Positions 9,463 through 17,575 of a stretch of 64,000 nucleotides of DNA are shown here, piece after piece. Positions within the stretch are counted from its first letter, which is position 1; every line of letters starts with the position of its first letter. The position numbers and the translations under genes are program-made. Under the pieces are notes generated by a model, which saw only the letters and a list, made by a program, of their open reading frames with translations, searched no databases and was not told the origin of the DNA. The stretch comes from Paenibacillus sophorae (GTDB taxonomy: Bacteria; Bacillota; Bacilli; Paenibacillales; Paenibacillaceae), in assembly GCF_018966525.1 (NCBI RefSeq), contig NZ_CP076607.1:558001-622000 (forward strand). Reading direction: 5' to 3'.

Positions 9463-10035
9463 CTACTTTGAGCCAAGTAAACCAGCAATCCGAACTTGAA
9501 TTTGCAACGTGGTTTGTTCGAGTTGTTGAGGCAAAATCATGTTATCCATAAGGATAGGTAATCGCAAGAAAGCTCCGATGAACAAAGTAGCACTTAAATA
9601 GGGATCTTGATTAGGTATTTCATGATTATGTACACCGGCTTGGATTAAATCAACTAATGCCATGGCAGGTTGTCTGCGGTTCCTAAGAACCTCCGAGAGA
9701 CAGTCATGATTTTGTCCAAGCAGGAGAAAACCGAAGCGATCCTCCGCTATCATTTTCATTAATTCCTGAATCAAAAAAGCTAACTTTTCATTAAAGGGAA
9801 TAGACATGTTAGCGAAATAATCAATAACTTTCGTATACTGTTCCAAGTAATGAATGTATACTTGCTCAGCGAGAGCAGTTTTACTTGGGAAGTGCTTATA
9901 TAATGCCGCGTCGGTCACACCGACTAGTTTACCTATTTCTTTAACATTTGTTCCGTCGATGCCTTTTTGAGAGAAGAGAGTTACAGCGGCGTTGATAATA
10001 TCATCGCGTTTACTATCAATATGTTTTTTGCTCAT
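9463..10035 (-). CDS. TetR family regulator of the hydrolase operon
   Basis: A 190-residue repressor. The N-terminal helix-turn-helix (GKLVGVTDAALYKHFPSK, near residues 36-53) is clear; the rest is the ligand-binding domain. It is first in a two-gene unit with the hydrolase (60-base gap). Its promoter has an ideal TTGACA-17-TACTAT arrangement, and a palindrome fills the spacer, so it probably represses itself and the hydrolase until a ligand arrives. Confidence 0.88.
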   Translation of the reverse strand: MSKKHIDSKRDDIINAAVTLFSQKGIDGTNVKEIGKLVGVTDAALYKHFPSKTALAEQVYIHYLEQYTKVIDYFANMSIPFNEKLAFLIQELMKMIAEDRFGFLLLGQNHDCLSEVLRNRRQPAMALVDLIQAGVHNHEIPNQDPYLSATLFIGAFLRLPILMDNMILPQQLEQTTLQIQVRIAGLLGSK

Positions 10036-10041
10036 GACAAT

Positions 10042-10070
10042 ATAGTAAGTGATCGTTAACTAAATGTCAA
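10042..10070 (-). promoter_or_regulatory. Sigma-A promoter with embedded operator for TetR-hydrolase unit
   Basis: Minus strand: TTGACA (10070-10065), 17-base spacer, TACTAT (10047-10042). The imperfect palindrome TAGTTAACGATCACTTACTA (10062-10043) covers spacer and -10 element, so a bound repressor would exclude RNA polymerase. Confidence 0.75.
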
Positions 10071-10110
10071 ATTACTTGTTCAGGTCTTACAAGAGCATGA
10101 TAACTTAGGT

Positions 10111-10146
10111 AAAAATGCGACTATTACTGGCTCGCATTTTTGTTTG
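10111..10146. terminator. Bidirectional hairpin terminator
   Basis: AAAAATGCGA / CGCATTTTT stem with T runs on both strands, between the TetR promoter and att-like site 2. No gene feeds it from the left. Confidence 0.55.
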
Positions 10147-10290
10147 TGTCTGGATTAGGAGGCTGCCGCCGCTGAATTTCTTCTAGCAATAAGGCAATAA
10201 ATGCTTTCGCTTTATGCACGAATTTCCTATGCCATCTTAAATGAATTCATTCAGATTGACCTCTAACTCAACTCGCTGCTTTACCACTAT

Positions 10291-10308
10291 TTGTGATACG
10301 GTTCACCG
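10291..10308 (+). repeat. rlmH-type att-like site 2
   Basis: TTGTGATACGGTTCACCG: one base differs from the rlmH 3' end (GTGA for GTGG). The right-hand arm continues TAACCGCGAATTTTT, resembling the cassette ends at 13433 and 35479. Confidence 0.8.
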
Positions 10309-10467
10309 TATCACTGTAACCGCGAATTTTTGTAGAAAAGCCTCTATTCCGCCACTCGGAACAGATGCTTATATTTTTCACACTCAAAAGGGGCGAGTAA
10401 CAAAGGACTCAACAAGCCCTGCAAATCCATTCAGTACCCGAATATCCTCGCACCCATATAGCTTACT

Positions 10468-10932
10468 TTAATATTGTCCTTTTATCACAAAAAACGAGCC
10501 CCGAATTGTACCAGCTAGTTTAGACTGCTGCCTAGCAAACTTAAACTTCCCTTCTAACTCCCTTGGTATCTCCATCCCCTCAGAAAGCTTAAAACCAACG
10601 GCCCGCTTCTTAGGGTCATCAACCGTATACATGACATTGATCCCAAGACCATCCTCATAAAAGACGTAGGAAAATTGGATATTTTCCACTTGAAAACGCG
10701 ACGTTTCCAAAGGTTTGGCCGCAAACGCAATATCACGTTCTTCTTTCAAAATTCGGTTCACATAATCAAGGGTCTCCTGGCTTTCGCCAGCTGGTACAAC
10801 CGTAAATTCATGTTTGTATTTGTTCATAAAGTAACGGGCTTCATTAGCACGTAAACCAGCAAGCGCTTCTGCTACAGGTGAAGACTCTAAACCTGCCGTA
10901 GACACATTTTTAAAATCAACGATATACGACAT
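10468..10932 (-). CDS. Conserved-looking hypothetical protein
   Basis: A 154-residue soluble protein with no signal peptide or membrane helix, starting at ATG with AAGGAGG upstream. Its N-terminus contains an Ala/Leu-rich helix (SSPVAEALAGLRANEARYFM). The C-terminal half looks like mixed beta strands ending in SFFVIKGQY. I do not recognise the family. It is the only gene in its cassette, so it must act alone or with host partners. Coding status is well supported by the start signals. Confidence 0.7.
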   Translation of the reverse strand: MSYIVDFKNVSTAGLESSPVAEALAGLRANEARYFMNKYKHEFTVVPAGESQETLDYVNRILKEERDIAFAAKPLETSRFQVENIQFSYVFYEDGLGINVMYTVDDPKKRAVGFKLSEGMEIPRELEGKFKFARQQSKLAGTIRGSFFVIKGQY

Positions 10933-11369
10933 TTCTATTCCTCCTTTTCTCTCATTATTCCCTAACTGGTATTAACAAGCACCTCTTTAAATACTCGGCA
11001 AATATTCGACGTTATTGCGTCAAATCCCTTCATTTCGAGGAATTGAAACCATACCAAATAATTATCAAGACATTTTGTTGCAACTTAGTGGCCTCAGTTT
11101 AAACATTTATGATACGGTTCTCCGCGCCCTGACCGAGTACCAGATTGATTTACCTTGTAGAGTTGACCGGCACGTTATCATAATCCCCAAATCTCATCTT
11201 GTCAAGAAATAATGTGCGAATGAGCGACATAGTGGGGGAGCCCCCTTTATGCTTTCGAAATATGAATGAATTTCCGAGTATGAAGAGCGATATCGCTTTT
11301 TCCAATTCATCCGGTTTCACGTAAAATTTTATTCAGGTTCATTACGAAAAATAGAAAAGGAGGAGCTGC
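10933..11369. other. Gene-free stretch with att-like site 3
   Basis: No gene with a ribosome-binding site is seen. A 65-residue frame at 11015-11212 crosses the att-like site and is not supported. The stretch holds att-like site 3 (11107-11124) and the start of the duplicated segment. Confidence 0.55.
11107..11124 (+). repeat. rlmH-type att-like site 3
   Basis: TTATGATACGGTTCTCCG; shares the A-for-G variants of sites 8 and 9 and the TTCTCC variant of sites 1 and 7. Confidence 0.7.
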
Positions 11370-11645
11370 ATGAACAGAGTGGACAAAATCAGATTTATGC
11401 TCCTTTACGGTGAAGCGCCTGAGGCAAAATGTTACGGGTACATGGAGTTGAATCGGGATGGCAATATGATCGCGCTCTACAATAGGTATGGCGAGGAAAT
11501 AGACATGTATGGCGGACATGAATTTGTCAGGGTACGGACGCTTGGCAAATTCGATAACGAAGACCGCGATAATTTTTATTCCTTGTTAGAAAGTGATGGT
11601 GTAGGATAATCTGCACGACAGGCTGGCGATTCGGTGTCAAGGCAA
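11340..11645. repeat. Duplicated segment, copy 2 (other copy 4273-4574)
   Basis: Same-orientation copy carrying the intact version of the small gene and the spacer leading into the MFS gene. Confidence 0.9.
11370..11609 (+). CDS. Small conserved protein of unknown function
   Basis: A 79-residue protein that starts at ATG with the strong site AAAAGGAGGAGCTGC. It reads like one compact beta-rich domain: RFMLLYGEAPEAKCYGYMEL, then an IDMYGGHEFV segment. A near-identical but frameshifted copy lies at 4301. It sits 57 bases ahead of the MFS exporter gene and is probably co-transcribed with it. I do not recognise the family. Confidence 0.75.
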   Translation: MNRVDKIRFMLLYGEAPEAKCYGYMELNRDGNMIALYNRYGEEIDMYGGHEFVRVRTLGKFDNEDRDNFYSLLESDGVG

Positions 11646-11666
11646 TGAATATTCGGGAGGTAAAAG

Positions 11667-13088
11667 ATGAACAAACGGGTTCAAGAGGTAAGTGGAATGA
11701 AGAGAGGGCCGATGTTAACCGCGCTACTCATCGGTGCATTTGTTGCGTTTCTTAACGAAAATTTGCTTGCCAATGCGCTTCCTGGATTGATGCGGGAATT
11801 CAACGTTGCTGCCGCGACCATACAGTGGTTATCGACAGGCTATATGCTCGTTATCGGCGTACTGGTGCCGGTGACCGCATTACTACAGCAATGGTTCACG
11901 ACTCGCCAGATGTTTATGTCTGCGATGGCGTTATTTTTGGCCGGTACTTGCTTGTGTGCAGTATCCCCGGGATTCGGAATCTTGCTGATGGGCAGGGTTG
12001 TTCAGGCTTGCGGGACAGGATTATTGATCCCGTTGATGATGAATACGATTCTCGCCCTCTATCCTCCAGAACGCCGGGGTGCCGCCATGGGTCTCATGGG
12101 GCTGGTCATCATGGTCGCCCCTGTCATTGGACCGGCTTTGTCGGGGTTGATCATTGATACCTTTCACTGGCGATGGCTGTTCTACATGGTGATCCCCGTC
12201 GCACTGTTTTCGATTATTTATGCATTCATATACTTGAAAAATGTGACAGAACTGACCAAGCCAAGGGTCGATCTTGTATCCATTGTAATGTCAACCGTCG
12301 GTTTCGGCTGCGTCACCTACGGCTTCAGCCAGACAAGTGTCTCTCTTGAGCCTGAAGGTTACGGATCGATTGCAATAGGCAGCCTTTTCTTGCTCTTGCT
12401 TGTATGGCGCCAGTTCATGATCAAAGAGCCGTTGATTGATCTTTCCGTATTCCGGCATCCCACTTTTTCTCTGGTTGCGGTATTGATTGTAATTCTGATG
12501 ATGGTTCTATTCGCCACAACAACATTGCTGCCGTTCTATATGCAGGATGTGATGAAGTTGACAGCATTCGCGACAGGCTTACTTCTAATACCAGGTAACA
12601 TTTTGAACGGGATACTGATGCCGGTATCGGGGAAATTATTCGATAAATTCGGGCCGAGGCTCGTAATTGTGCCCGGACTGTTCCTGATCGCCATATCGTT
12701 GTGGCTGTTTGCCGGCATCGACAGTGATACAACACAAGGTTCCGTTCTGTTGGGTCATGTCCTCTTATTCTTAGGCATGTCGTTCGTCGTCATGCCGGCT
12801 CAGACGGCAGGATTGAATCAACTTCCACGTCACCTGGTCCCTCATGGCACAGCCATATACAATACGCTCCAACAGATTGCAGGGGGAATTGGCATCGCAT
12901 TGTTCGTCGGCATCATGTCGTCTGGAGCCAATCGTTATCTTCACCATTCGCTCGATCCCACTGCGATGCATGAGAAGACACAAAGCATGGTTTTCGGTCT
13001 ACAAACGGTTTTTTGGATTGAATTTATTCTTGCAATACTTATTTTGGTGCTGGGTTGGTTTATAAAAAAGTCACCTGAACATAATTGA
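11667..13088 (+). CDS. MFS drug exporter, DHA2 (EmrB-like) family
   Basis: A 473-residue proton-coupled multidrug exporter with about 14 hydrophobic segments. It opens with LTALLIGAFVAFLNENLLAN, the DHA2 helix-1 pattern; PVIGPALSGLIIDTFHWRWLF carries the antiporter motif C typical of exporters. ATG at 11667 has GGGAGG upstream. It follows the small gene in a likely operon. Substrate range cannot be read from sequence; lincosamide, bile or dye export are known for relatives. Confidence 0.88.
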   Translation: MNKRVQEVSGMKRGPMLTALLIGAFVAFLNENLLANALPGLMREFNVAAATIQWLSTGYMLVIGVLVPVTALLQQWFTTRQMFMSAMALFLAGTCLCAVSPGFGILLMGRVVQACGTGLLIPLMMNTILALYPPERRGAAMGLMGLVIMVAPVIGPALSGLIIDTFHWRWLFYMVIPVALFSIIYAFIYLKNVTELTKPRVDLVSIVMSTVGFGCVTYGFSQTSVSLEPEGYGSIAIGSLFLLLLVWRQFMIKEPLIDLSVFRHPTFSLVAVLIVILMMVLFATTTLLPFYMQDVMKLTAFATGLLLIPGNILNGILMPVSGKLFDKFGPRLVIVPGLFLIAISLWLFAGIDSDTTQGSVLLGHVLLFLGMSFVVMPAQTAGLNQLPRHLVPHGTAIYNTLQQIAGGIGIALFVGIMSSGANRYLHHSLDPTAMHEKTQSMVFGLQTVFWIEFILAILILVLGWFIKKSPEHN

Positions 13089-13212
13089 TTCATTACTAGG
13101 CACAGATTGAATCATAAGTTTAAAACCGTGCAAGAAGCAAGGGGCTGTCTCACAAGGGTCGGCCTTTTATTTCGTTGTACCTTAGAACCGCTGACTATAA
13201 GGAGAGCTGATC

Positions 13213-13323
13213 ATGAATCGAATAAAATGGCTGTGGATTTTCGTGTTACCGTTCCTGTTTCTTATCGTGATACCTGGGCAAATAACATCTTTAGTCTCAC
13301 TGTATTTGAAGTTATACCGTTAA
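13213..13323 (+). CDS. 36-residue membrane peptide
   Basis: A short frame missed by length cut-offs: ATG at 13213 with AAGGAGAGCTGATC ahead, ending TAA at 13321-13323. The product MNRIKWLWIFVLPFLFLIVI... is one hydrophobic helix with basic ends (tail LKLYR). It lies 124 bases after the MFS gene and just before att-like site 4. It may be a small membrane protein tied to the exporter, or a chance frame; the good ribosome-binding site favours the former. Confidence 0.45.
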   Translation: MNRIKWLWIFVLPFLFLIVIPGQITSLVSLYLKLYR

Positions 13324-13402
13324 CAAAAATCCACCTTTGCATTAACCTGCTTATGAAGAGATTATCCAATATTAATTCTTGCCTAACCCTGTTTACCATC
13401 AT

Positions 13403-13420
13403 TTGTGGTACGATTCACCG
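13403..13420 (+). repeat. rlmH-type att-like site 4
   Basis: TTGTGGTACGATTCACCG; one change (GATTC for GGTTC) from the rlmH 3' end. Its right arm carries CGGCAAGTTTTT at 13433-13444, the left inverted repeat of cassette D. Confidence 0.8.
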
Positions 13421-13665
13421 CGCTGGCTGAAGCGGCAAGTTTTTGAGAGACCACCTTTTCAAAATGAGCGACAAGCTGGGCATTACCATTGGCCCTGTTT
13501 CTCCTATATATGTTCTTTGAGAATCCGAAAGCCACTCTGCGTATTAAAGTCCATAATTTATTTAACTAATTCTGCGTCTGGATATCCTTTTCAATATAGG
13601 TGACTTGGAAATAAAAGTATAGGCTGTTGGGCTTGAACCCCTCATATCATATATATTCCTCATTG

Positions 13666-13700
13666 AAAACGCCTATCCGATAACCGGATGAGCGTTTTTT
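13666..13700 (-). terminator. Terminator after TetR gene
   Basis: AAAACGC / GCGTTTT stem extended by ATCCG / CGGAT, with T runs in both directions; it follows the minus-strand TetR stop. Confidence 0.7.
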
Positions 13701-13705
13701 ACATA

Positions 13706-14386
13706 CTACTTCTCCTGCTCCTTGATCACTTGCTCAATCCCGAGCAGAATCAGCTTCAAGCCGAACTCAAATGCCCCGTCGGTCCCCATCAGCTCGAACA
13801 GCCCGTTCGTGAACATCCTCCGAAACAGTCCCGCATCCGTCTCGCTCATGGAGTCCAGAAGGCGAATCATCTCCTCACCCGGAGGCGCTCCCTGGTCCTT
13901 AAGGATCGCGGAGACATTGCGCTCATGCTGATAATCGTCCAGAACGAAGTAGAAAACATAGTTCACAAGCGTAGTAACCACTTGCATTTTCTGCGCTTGC
14001 TCAAGCGGCGTCGATTCCACGCAGAGCAGCATACGGTTGGTGAACCGGATGATGTCCGGTTCGTGGGGCAGCGTCATCATCATGAGCTGAGTGGAGCAGG
14101 GATATCGGCTGAGCACGCTCCGTACTGTTACGGCAAGCCCTGTCAGTTGCTCCTTCCAATCCCCCTCGGAGTGGAACTCCTCCAGGATCACCTTCGATAC
14201 CTGATTGGCCAGGCGCTGGTAAAGATTTTGTTTGCTCTTGAAGTACCAGTACAGGGAGGGAGCCTGAATCCCCAGCCTGTCGGCCAATCGTCTCATGCTG
14301 AATTTCTCAATGTCCTCCTCTCCGAGAAGCTCCCACGAGGCTTCCAGAATCCTATCCTCCGAAATTTGAGGCTGCTGCTTTTTCAT
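13706..14386 (-). CDS. TetR family regulator (tetracycline-repressor-like C-terminal domain)
   Basis: A 226-residue repressor. The N-terminal helix-turn-helix (MRRLADRLGIQAPSLYWYFK, residues about 31-50) is of the TetR/Tn10 class, in which the Leu-Tyr-Trp helix reads DNA. The C-terminal part fits the matching ligand domain. It is divergent from the MATE exporter, and the shared 132-base gap holds three copies of CTAACASTGTWAG. It is therefore very likely the drug-sensing repressor of that exporter and of itself. Confidence 0.88.
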   Translation of the reverse strand: MKKQQPQISEDRILEASWELLGEEDIEKFSMRRLADRLGIQAPSLYWYFKSKQNLYQRLANQVSKVILEEFHSEGDWKEQLTGLAVTVRSVLSRYPCSTQLMMMTLPHEPDIIRFTNRMLLCVESTPLEQAQKMQVVTTLVNYVFYFVLDDYQHERNVSAILKDQGAPPGEEMIRLLDSMSETDAGLFRRMFTNGLFELMGTDGAFEFGLKLILLGIEQVIKEQEK

Positions 14387-14404
14387 CGTTATCCGCCCTT
14401 TTAT

Positions 14405-14486
14405 CTAACAGTGTAAGTTTATGCTTTACAGGTTCTTAGGTTCATGATATCATCTAACACTGTAAGGTTCAATCTAACACTGTTAG
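14405..14486. promoter_or_regulatory. Three operator repeats between TetR and MATE genes
   Basis: CTAACAGTGTAAG (14405-14417), CTAACACTGTAAG (14454-14466) and CTAACACTGTTAG (14474-14486). The last is a perfect 13-base palindrome. Placement between divergent genes supports repressor binding at both promoters. Confidence 0.8.
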
Positions 14487-14518
14487 TCTAGAAAAAACAA
14501 AGAAAGTAGTGATCCAAC

Positions 14519-15871
14519 ATGGATGCAGAAAACCTCTATTACTTTGAAAAAGCACCGGTAGCAAAAGCCGTAGCTCACTTCGCTGTACCGATGATGCTAG
14601 GTACATCAATGAATGTCATATATTCCATTTTGAATGCCTACTTCCTAGGCACACTCCACAATACGGCCATGTTAACCACACTCGCACTAACCTTGCCGTT
14701 ATTCGCAATCATTATGGCACTGGGCAACTTGATTGGCATGGGCAGCGGCACATTCATCTCCCGTTTGCTGGGAGAGAAGAGATATGATGACGTAAAGCAT
14801 GTGTCTTCATTCGCTTTTTACAGCAGTTTAGTTCTCGGACTTATCCTGATAGCCGTGGGTCTCCCATTGATCGATCTAATCGTACACGGCCTGGGGGCAA
14901 CGCCTGACTCCTTCGGATTCACGAAGGACTATGTCACGGTTATGCTTATCGGTTCACCGTTCGTTGTATTATTCTTCACGCTGGAGAATATCGTGCGCTC
15001 AGAGGGTGCAGCCATCACGTCTATGATCGGTATGATTCTCAGTGTTGTTGTAAATATCATTCTCGATGCGCTCGTCATCTTCGTGTTCCAATGGGACGTG
15101 ATCGGCGTTGCGTCGGCTACGGTCATTTCTAACTTGGTTGCGAGTGTATACTACGCCTTCCATATGGGGTATAAGAGCCAATTCTTAACGGTCTCCGTCA
15201 AATGGTTCAAGGCTACCAAGGACATTCTGGGCAATGTATTCAAAATCGGAGTTCCCGTCTTTATTATGAGCATCTTTTTGGGGGCAATGTCGCTCATCTT
15301 TAACCATTTCCTTGTCGAATATGGGGATTCGGCCGTAGCGGCTTACGGAATTTCATCACGTTTATTGCAGTTTCCTGAGTTTATTCTGATGGGTTTATGC
15401 GAGGGAGTTGTGCCGCTTATTGCCTTCTCTTTTACAGCGGATAAATTGCGCATGAAGCATACCATTGGATTTACGAGTAAAGCAATCGTGGTGTTAGCAG
15501 CCGTATTCGGCATTGTCGTCTATTTGATTTCCGACCATTTAATTGGTCTTTTTACAAATGACCCGCAATTAATTGAAATGGGTAGCTACATTCTGCATGT
15601 AACGTTCTTATCCTTGTTCATTACAGGGATGACCACATTGTTTACGGGGATCTTCCAAGCCACAGCGCAAGGAACGGCCGCGTTTATTATGTCAATTATT
15701 CAAGGAATTACGCTGATTCCTGTGCTTTATATCGCCAATCACATGAACGGCTTCCACGGGGTGGTCTGGTCGCTTGTCATTGCGGATGCCGTCGCCTTCC
15801 TTGTCGGTGCCGTCATGCTGTATGTTCTGCGGAACAAATTGAAGCCGGAATTGGATAGTTTAGTACAGTAG
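14519..15871 (+). CDS. MATE family multidrug/sodium antiporter
   Basis: A 450-residue, 12-helix exporter with the internally repeated MATE fold. Two matching halves show in the G-[ML]-G-type stretches (LIGMGSGTFISRLLGEKRYDD early; ALTIVPVL-like GITLIPVLYIANHMNG late). It drives cation-coupled export of toxic compounds through the plasma membrane. The ribosome-binding site is weak. Divergent TetR gene and operators suggest induction by substrate. Family is firm, substrate unknown. Confidence 0.88.
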   Translation: MDAENLYYFEKAPVAKAVAHFAVPMMLGTSMNVIYSILNAYFLGTLHNTAMLTTLALTLPLFAIIMALGNLIGMGSGTFISRLLGEKRYDDVKHVSSFAFYSSLVLGLILIAVGLPLIDLIVHGLGATPDSFGFTKDYVTVMLIGSPFVVLFFTLENIVRSEGAAITSMIGMILSVVVNIILDALVIFVFQWDVIGVASATVISNLVASVYYAFHMGYKSQFLTVSVKWFKATKDILGNVFKIGVPVFIMSIFLGAMSLIFNHFLVEYGDSAVAAYGISSRLLQFPEFILMGLCEGVVPLIAFSFTADKLRMKHTIGFTSKAIVVLAAVFGIVVYLISDHLIGLFTNDPQLIEMGSYILHVTFLSLFITGMTTLFTGIFQATAQGTAAFIMSIIQGITLIPVLYIANHMNGFHGVVWSLVIADAVAFLVGAVMLYVLRNKLKPELDSLVQ

Positions 15872-15897
15872 AAACGATACACTGCCGCCTCTTAAAG

Positions 15898-15953
15898 CAA
15901 GAAGGTACGGAAAAGCCGGTTCATTACCGGGTTTCCCGTACCTTCGCTTTCTG
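15898..15953 (+). terminator. Terminator between MATE and coiled-coil genes
   Basis: GAAGGTACGG / CCGTACCTTC outer stem, with inner AGCCGG / ACCGG pairing. It serves both converging genes; the T tracts are weak. Confidence 0.6.
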
Positions 15954-15955
15954 GT

Positions 15956-16336
15956 CTAAATCAACGCGTCGAAATGGCCCTCCGGGTTCACCGTCGCCGT
16001 CCGGGGATCGGTTAGACCGATGACTTTAAGGCCTCCCTTTCCTTCAGTCCGCCAGAGCGGGAGATGGTCTTGAAGCGGAGAAGCCGGTACAAAATTGACC
16101 GGGGTGCTGCTCCCGCTTTTCTGCACCAATTGAGCCTCCAGCAGCCGGATTTGCCGCTGCAGTTGCTCCCGGCGATAAGGAATCTGCATCTCGCTACCCT
16201 GCGCCGCATTCGCCTTGTCCAGCTCCATCATCAGCCGGTTTCGCTGTTTCTCCAGGGAACTGACATCGCTCTGTGTACCACCGTAAGCTGCAATGGCTTG
16301 TACTGGGCTGATGCCTGATACTGTCTGTGCCTCCAT
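15956..16336 (-). CDS. Small coiled-coil protein, FlxA-like
   Basis: A 126-residue protein. ATG at 16334-16336 is used because GGAGGGACAAATC precedes it; the longer frame has no start signal. Residues 25-75 are a coiled coil (LEKQRNRLMMELDKANAAQ, then REQLQRQIRLLEAQLVQ), as in FlxA-like proteins of Bacillales, which are often near flagellar genes. The C-terminal third is not recognised. It is the last gene of cassette D and converges on the MATE gene. The FlxA link is tentative. Confidence 0.6.
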   Translation of the reverse strand: MEAQTVSGISPVQAIAAYGGTQSDVSSLEKQRNRLMMELDKANAAQGSEMQIPYRREQLQRQIRLLEAQLVQKSGSSTPVNFVPASPLQDHLPLWRTEGKGGLKVIGLTDPRTATVNPEGHFDALI

Positions 16337-16855
16337 GATTTGTCCCTCCGTTTCATTGGCTTCACTCCAGCCAAATTCGAAAGTTCTAATCATCTCTATT
16401 ACCCGGCCATCCCCGCCATGACAACATTCCAGGCCGCATATCCGCAATAATCGTCGTATAGTCTCAGCCAGAAGCTTTTTCGACCATACCAAAAGACCCA
16501 CCGAAGACCGGCAAAAGCCCCTTCAAGGAAATCATCATTCTGTAGCATAAACAATCTCTCAGGAAAAATATCTACGTTTTACTCCAACCGGAGTGCGGCC
16601 TACCCTGCTCCTACGGCCGGTATGCTGTGAATATAGGCTTCTGCGAGCTTTACTCCAAAAAAACTTGCCGTTACTTGTGATACGGTTCACCGTAGTATAC
16701 CCAAGCACAAAGTACGGTTTGACCACAAAGTTTACATTAATATATAGGGTGAGTATAACCATCTTACATCATCACATAAAGAGTCTAGTCCGCTTATCCA
16801 TTATTTGTTATGATATTTTTTTGAGAAGATATGATTTTAGGAGGGATGCCTTATC
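16337..16855. other. Gene-free stretch with att-like site 5
   Basis: Contains the right end of cassette D, att-like site 5 and the leader of thyX. Frames here (16559-16762, 16593-16859) lack start signals and cross the site. Confidence 0.6.
16675..16692 (+). repeat. rlmH-type att-like site 5
   Basis: TTGTGATACGGTTCACCG, identical to site 2. Preceded by AAAAACTTGCCGTTAC, the right end of cassette D. Confidence 0.85.
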
Positions 16856-17539
16856 ATGAAAATAAATGTGCTTGATAAAGGGTATGTTAGACTCGTAGAC
16901 CATATGGGTGGGGATTTATCCGTTGTAAATAGTGCAAGGGTTTCCTACGCTAAAGAATCAAAGGAACTTACACCTAACGATGTTAAGCTTATCAAGTTTT
17001 TAGCAAGGGAAGATCACATGTCCCCATTCCGTCATGCTACTATCCAATTTGAAGTTTACGCCCCCCTTATGGTAGCAAGGCAACATTGGAAGTACGTAGT
17101 GGGAAGTGACCACACAATGGATGCTTGGAATGAAGCTTCTAGAAGATACATAACGATTGATGTAGAAAATTATGTTCCTAACCCAACTGATTGGCGAAGT
17201 AAGCCTGAGAACTCTAAGCAGGGAAGCGGAGAGCCTGTAACTGATACAATCGGTCTTGAAGCCACACAAAGATTACTTCGGCAGATTGAACAAGGGCTAA
17301 AGGATTACGAATGGGCATTAGAAAATAGTATCGCTCCTGAACAAGCACGTCTGCTTATCCCTTCAGCTTATGGAATGTACACAGCGTATTATTGGACAGC
17401 TTCACTTCAGTCTGTTTGTCACTTCCTCAATCAAAGGCTTGCTCATGACTCACAATATGAAATTCAACAATATGCTACGGCAGTTTATGAGTTGGTAAAA
17501 CCATTATTCCCCGTCTCGCTAGAAGAATTGATCAAGTAG
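16856..17539 (+). CDS. thyX: Flavin-dependent thymidylate synthase ThyX
   Basis: Makes dTMP from dUMP using methylene-tetrahydrofolate, FAD and NADPH. The product has 227 residues, the usual length. The substrate motif region reads RQHWKYVVGSDH...NEASRRY: NEASRRY is the conserved tail of the ThyX signature, but the classic R-H-R is R-Q-H-W-K here, a divergent form. ATG at 16856 follows AGGAGGGATGCC. A terminator follows at once, so it is monocistronic. On a cassette it could supply thymidylate or bypass antifolate inhibition of ThyA. Confidence 0.88.
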   Translation: MKINVLDKGYVRLVDHMGGDLSVVNSARVSYAKESKELTPNDVKLIKFLAREDHMSPFRHATIQFEVYAPLMVARQHWKYVVGSDHTMDAWNEASRRYITIDVENYVPNPTDWRSKPENSKQGSGEPVTDTIGLEATQRLLRQIEQGLKDYEWALENSIAPEQARLLIPSAYGMYTAYYWTASLQSVCHFLNQRLAHDSQYEIQQYATAVYELVKPLFPVSLEELIK

Positions 17540-17545
17540 TTGTGT

Positions 17546-17575
17546 CCCTCTCTGTTCTTCAGAGGGGGCTTTTTA
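17546..17575 (+). terminator. Terminator of thyX
   Basis: CCCTCT / AGAGGG stem, 9-base loop, then GGGCTTTTTATTT. Confidence 0.8.

Larger units (their letters stand above)
8302..10308. mobile_element. Cassette A: hydrolase and TetR regulator
   Basis: The interval lies between att-like sites 1 and 2. It holds two genes on the minus strand and no recombinase. No clear terminal inverted repeat was found, and the left site is degenerate, so its status as a past mobile unit is inferred from the site series. Confidence 0.5.
10309..11124. mobile_element. Cassette B: single hypothetical gene (0.8 kb)
   Basis: Shortest interval between two att-like sites; carries one gene on the minus strand and no recombinase. 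The right site has the TTCTCC variant. Confidence 0.5.
11125..13420. mobile_element. Cassette C: small protein, MFS exporter, membrane peptide
   Basis: Interval between att-like sites 3 and 4; genes all on the plus strand, no recombinase. It contains copy 2 of the duplicated small gene whose decayed copy lies outside the array at 4301. Confidence 0.5.
13421..16692. mobile_element. Cassette D: TetR + MATE exporter (3.3 kb, with terminal inverted repeats)
   Basis: Bounded by att-like sites 4 and 5. A perfect 12-base inverted repeat sits at equal places inside the ends: CGGCAAGTTTTT at 13433-13444 and AAAAACTTGCCG at 16659-16670. Site repeat plus inverted end is the structure of an SCC-like cassette. 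It has no recombinase and would need one in trans. Confidence 0.7.

Noticed and set aside
10241..10471. 76-codon frame across att-like site 2
   Set aside because: No ribosome-binding site, crosses the site and overlaps the real gene at 10468; composition is noncoding.
13107..13430. 107-codon frame after the MFS gene
   Set aside because: Starts without a ribosome-binding site and runs through att-like site 4; the 36-codon frame inside it, in another phase, has better signals.
13688..14416. Long plus-strand frame opposite the TetR gene
   Set aside because: Mirror frame of a clear TetR gene; no start signal and no motif.
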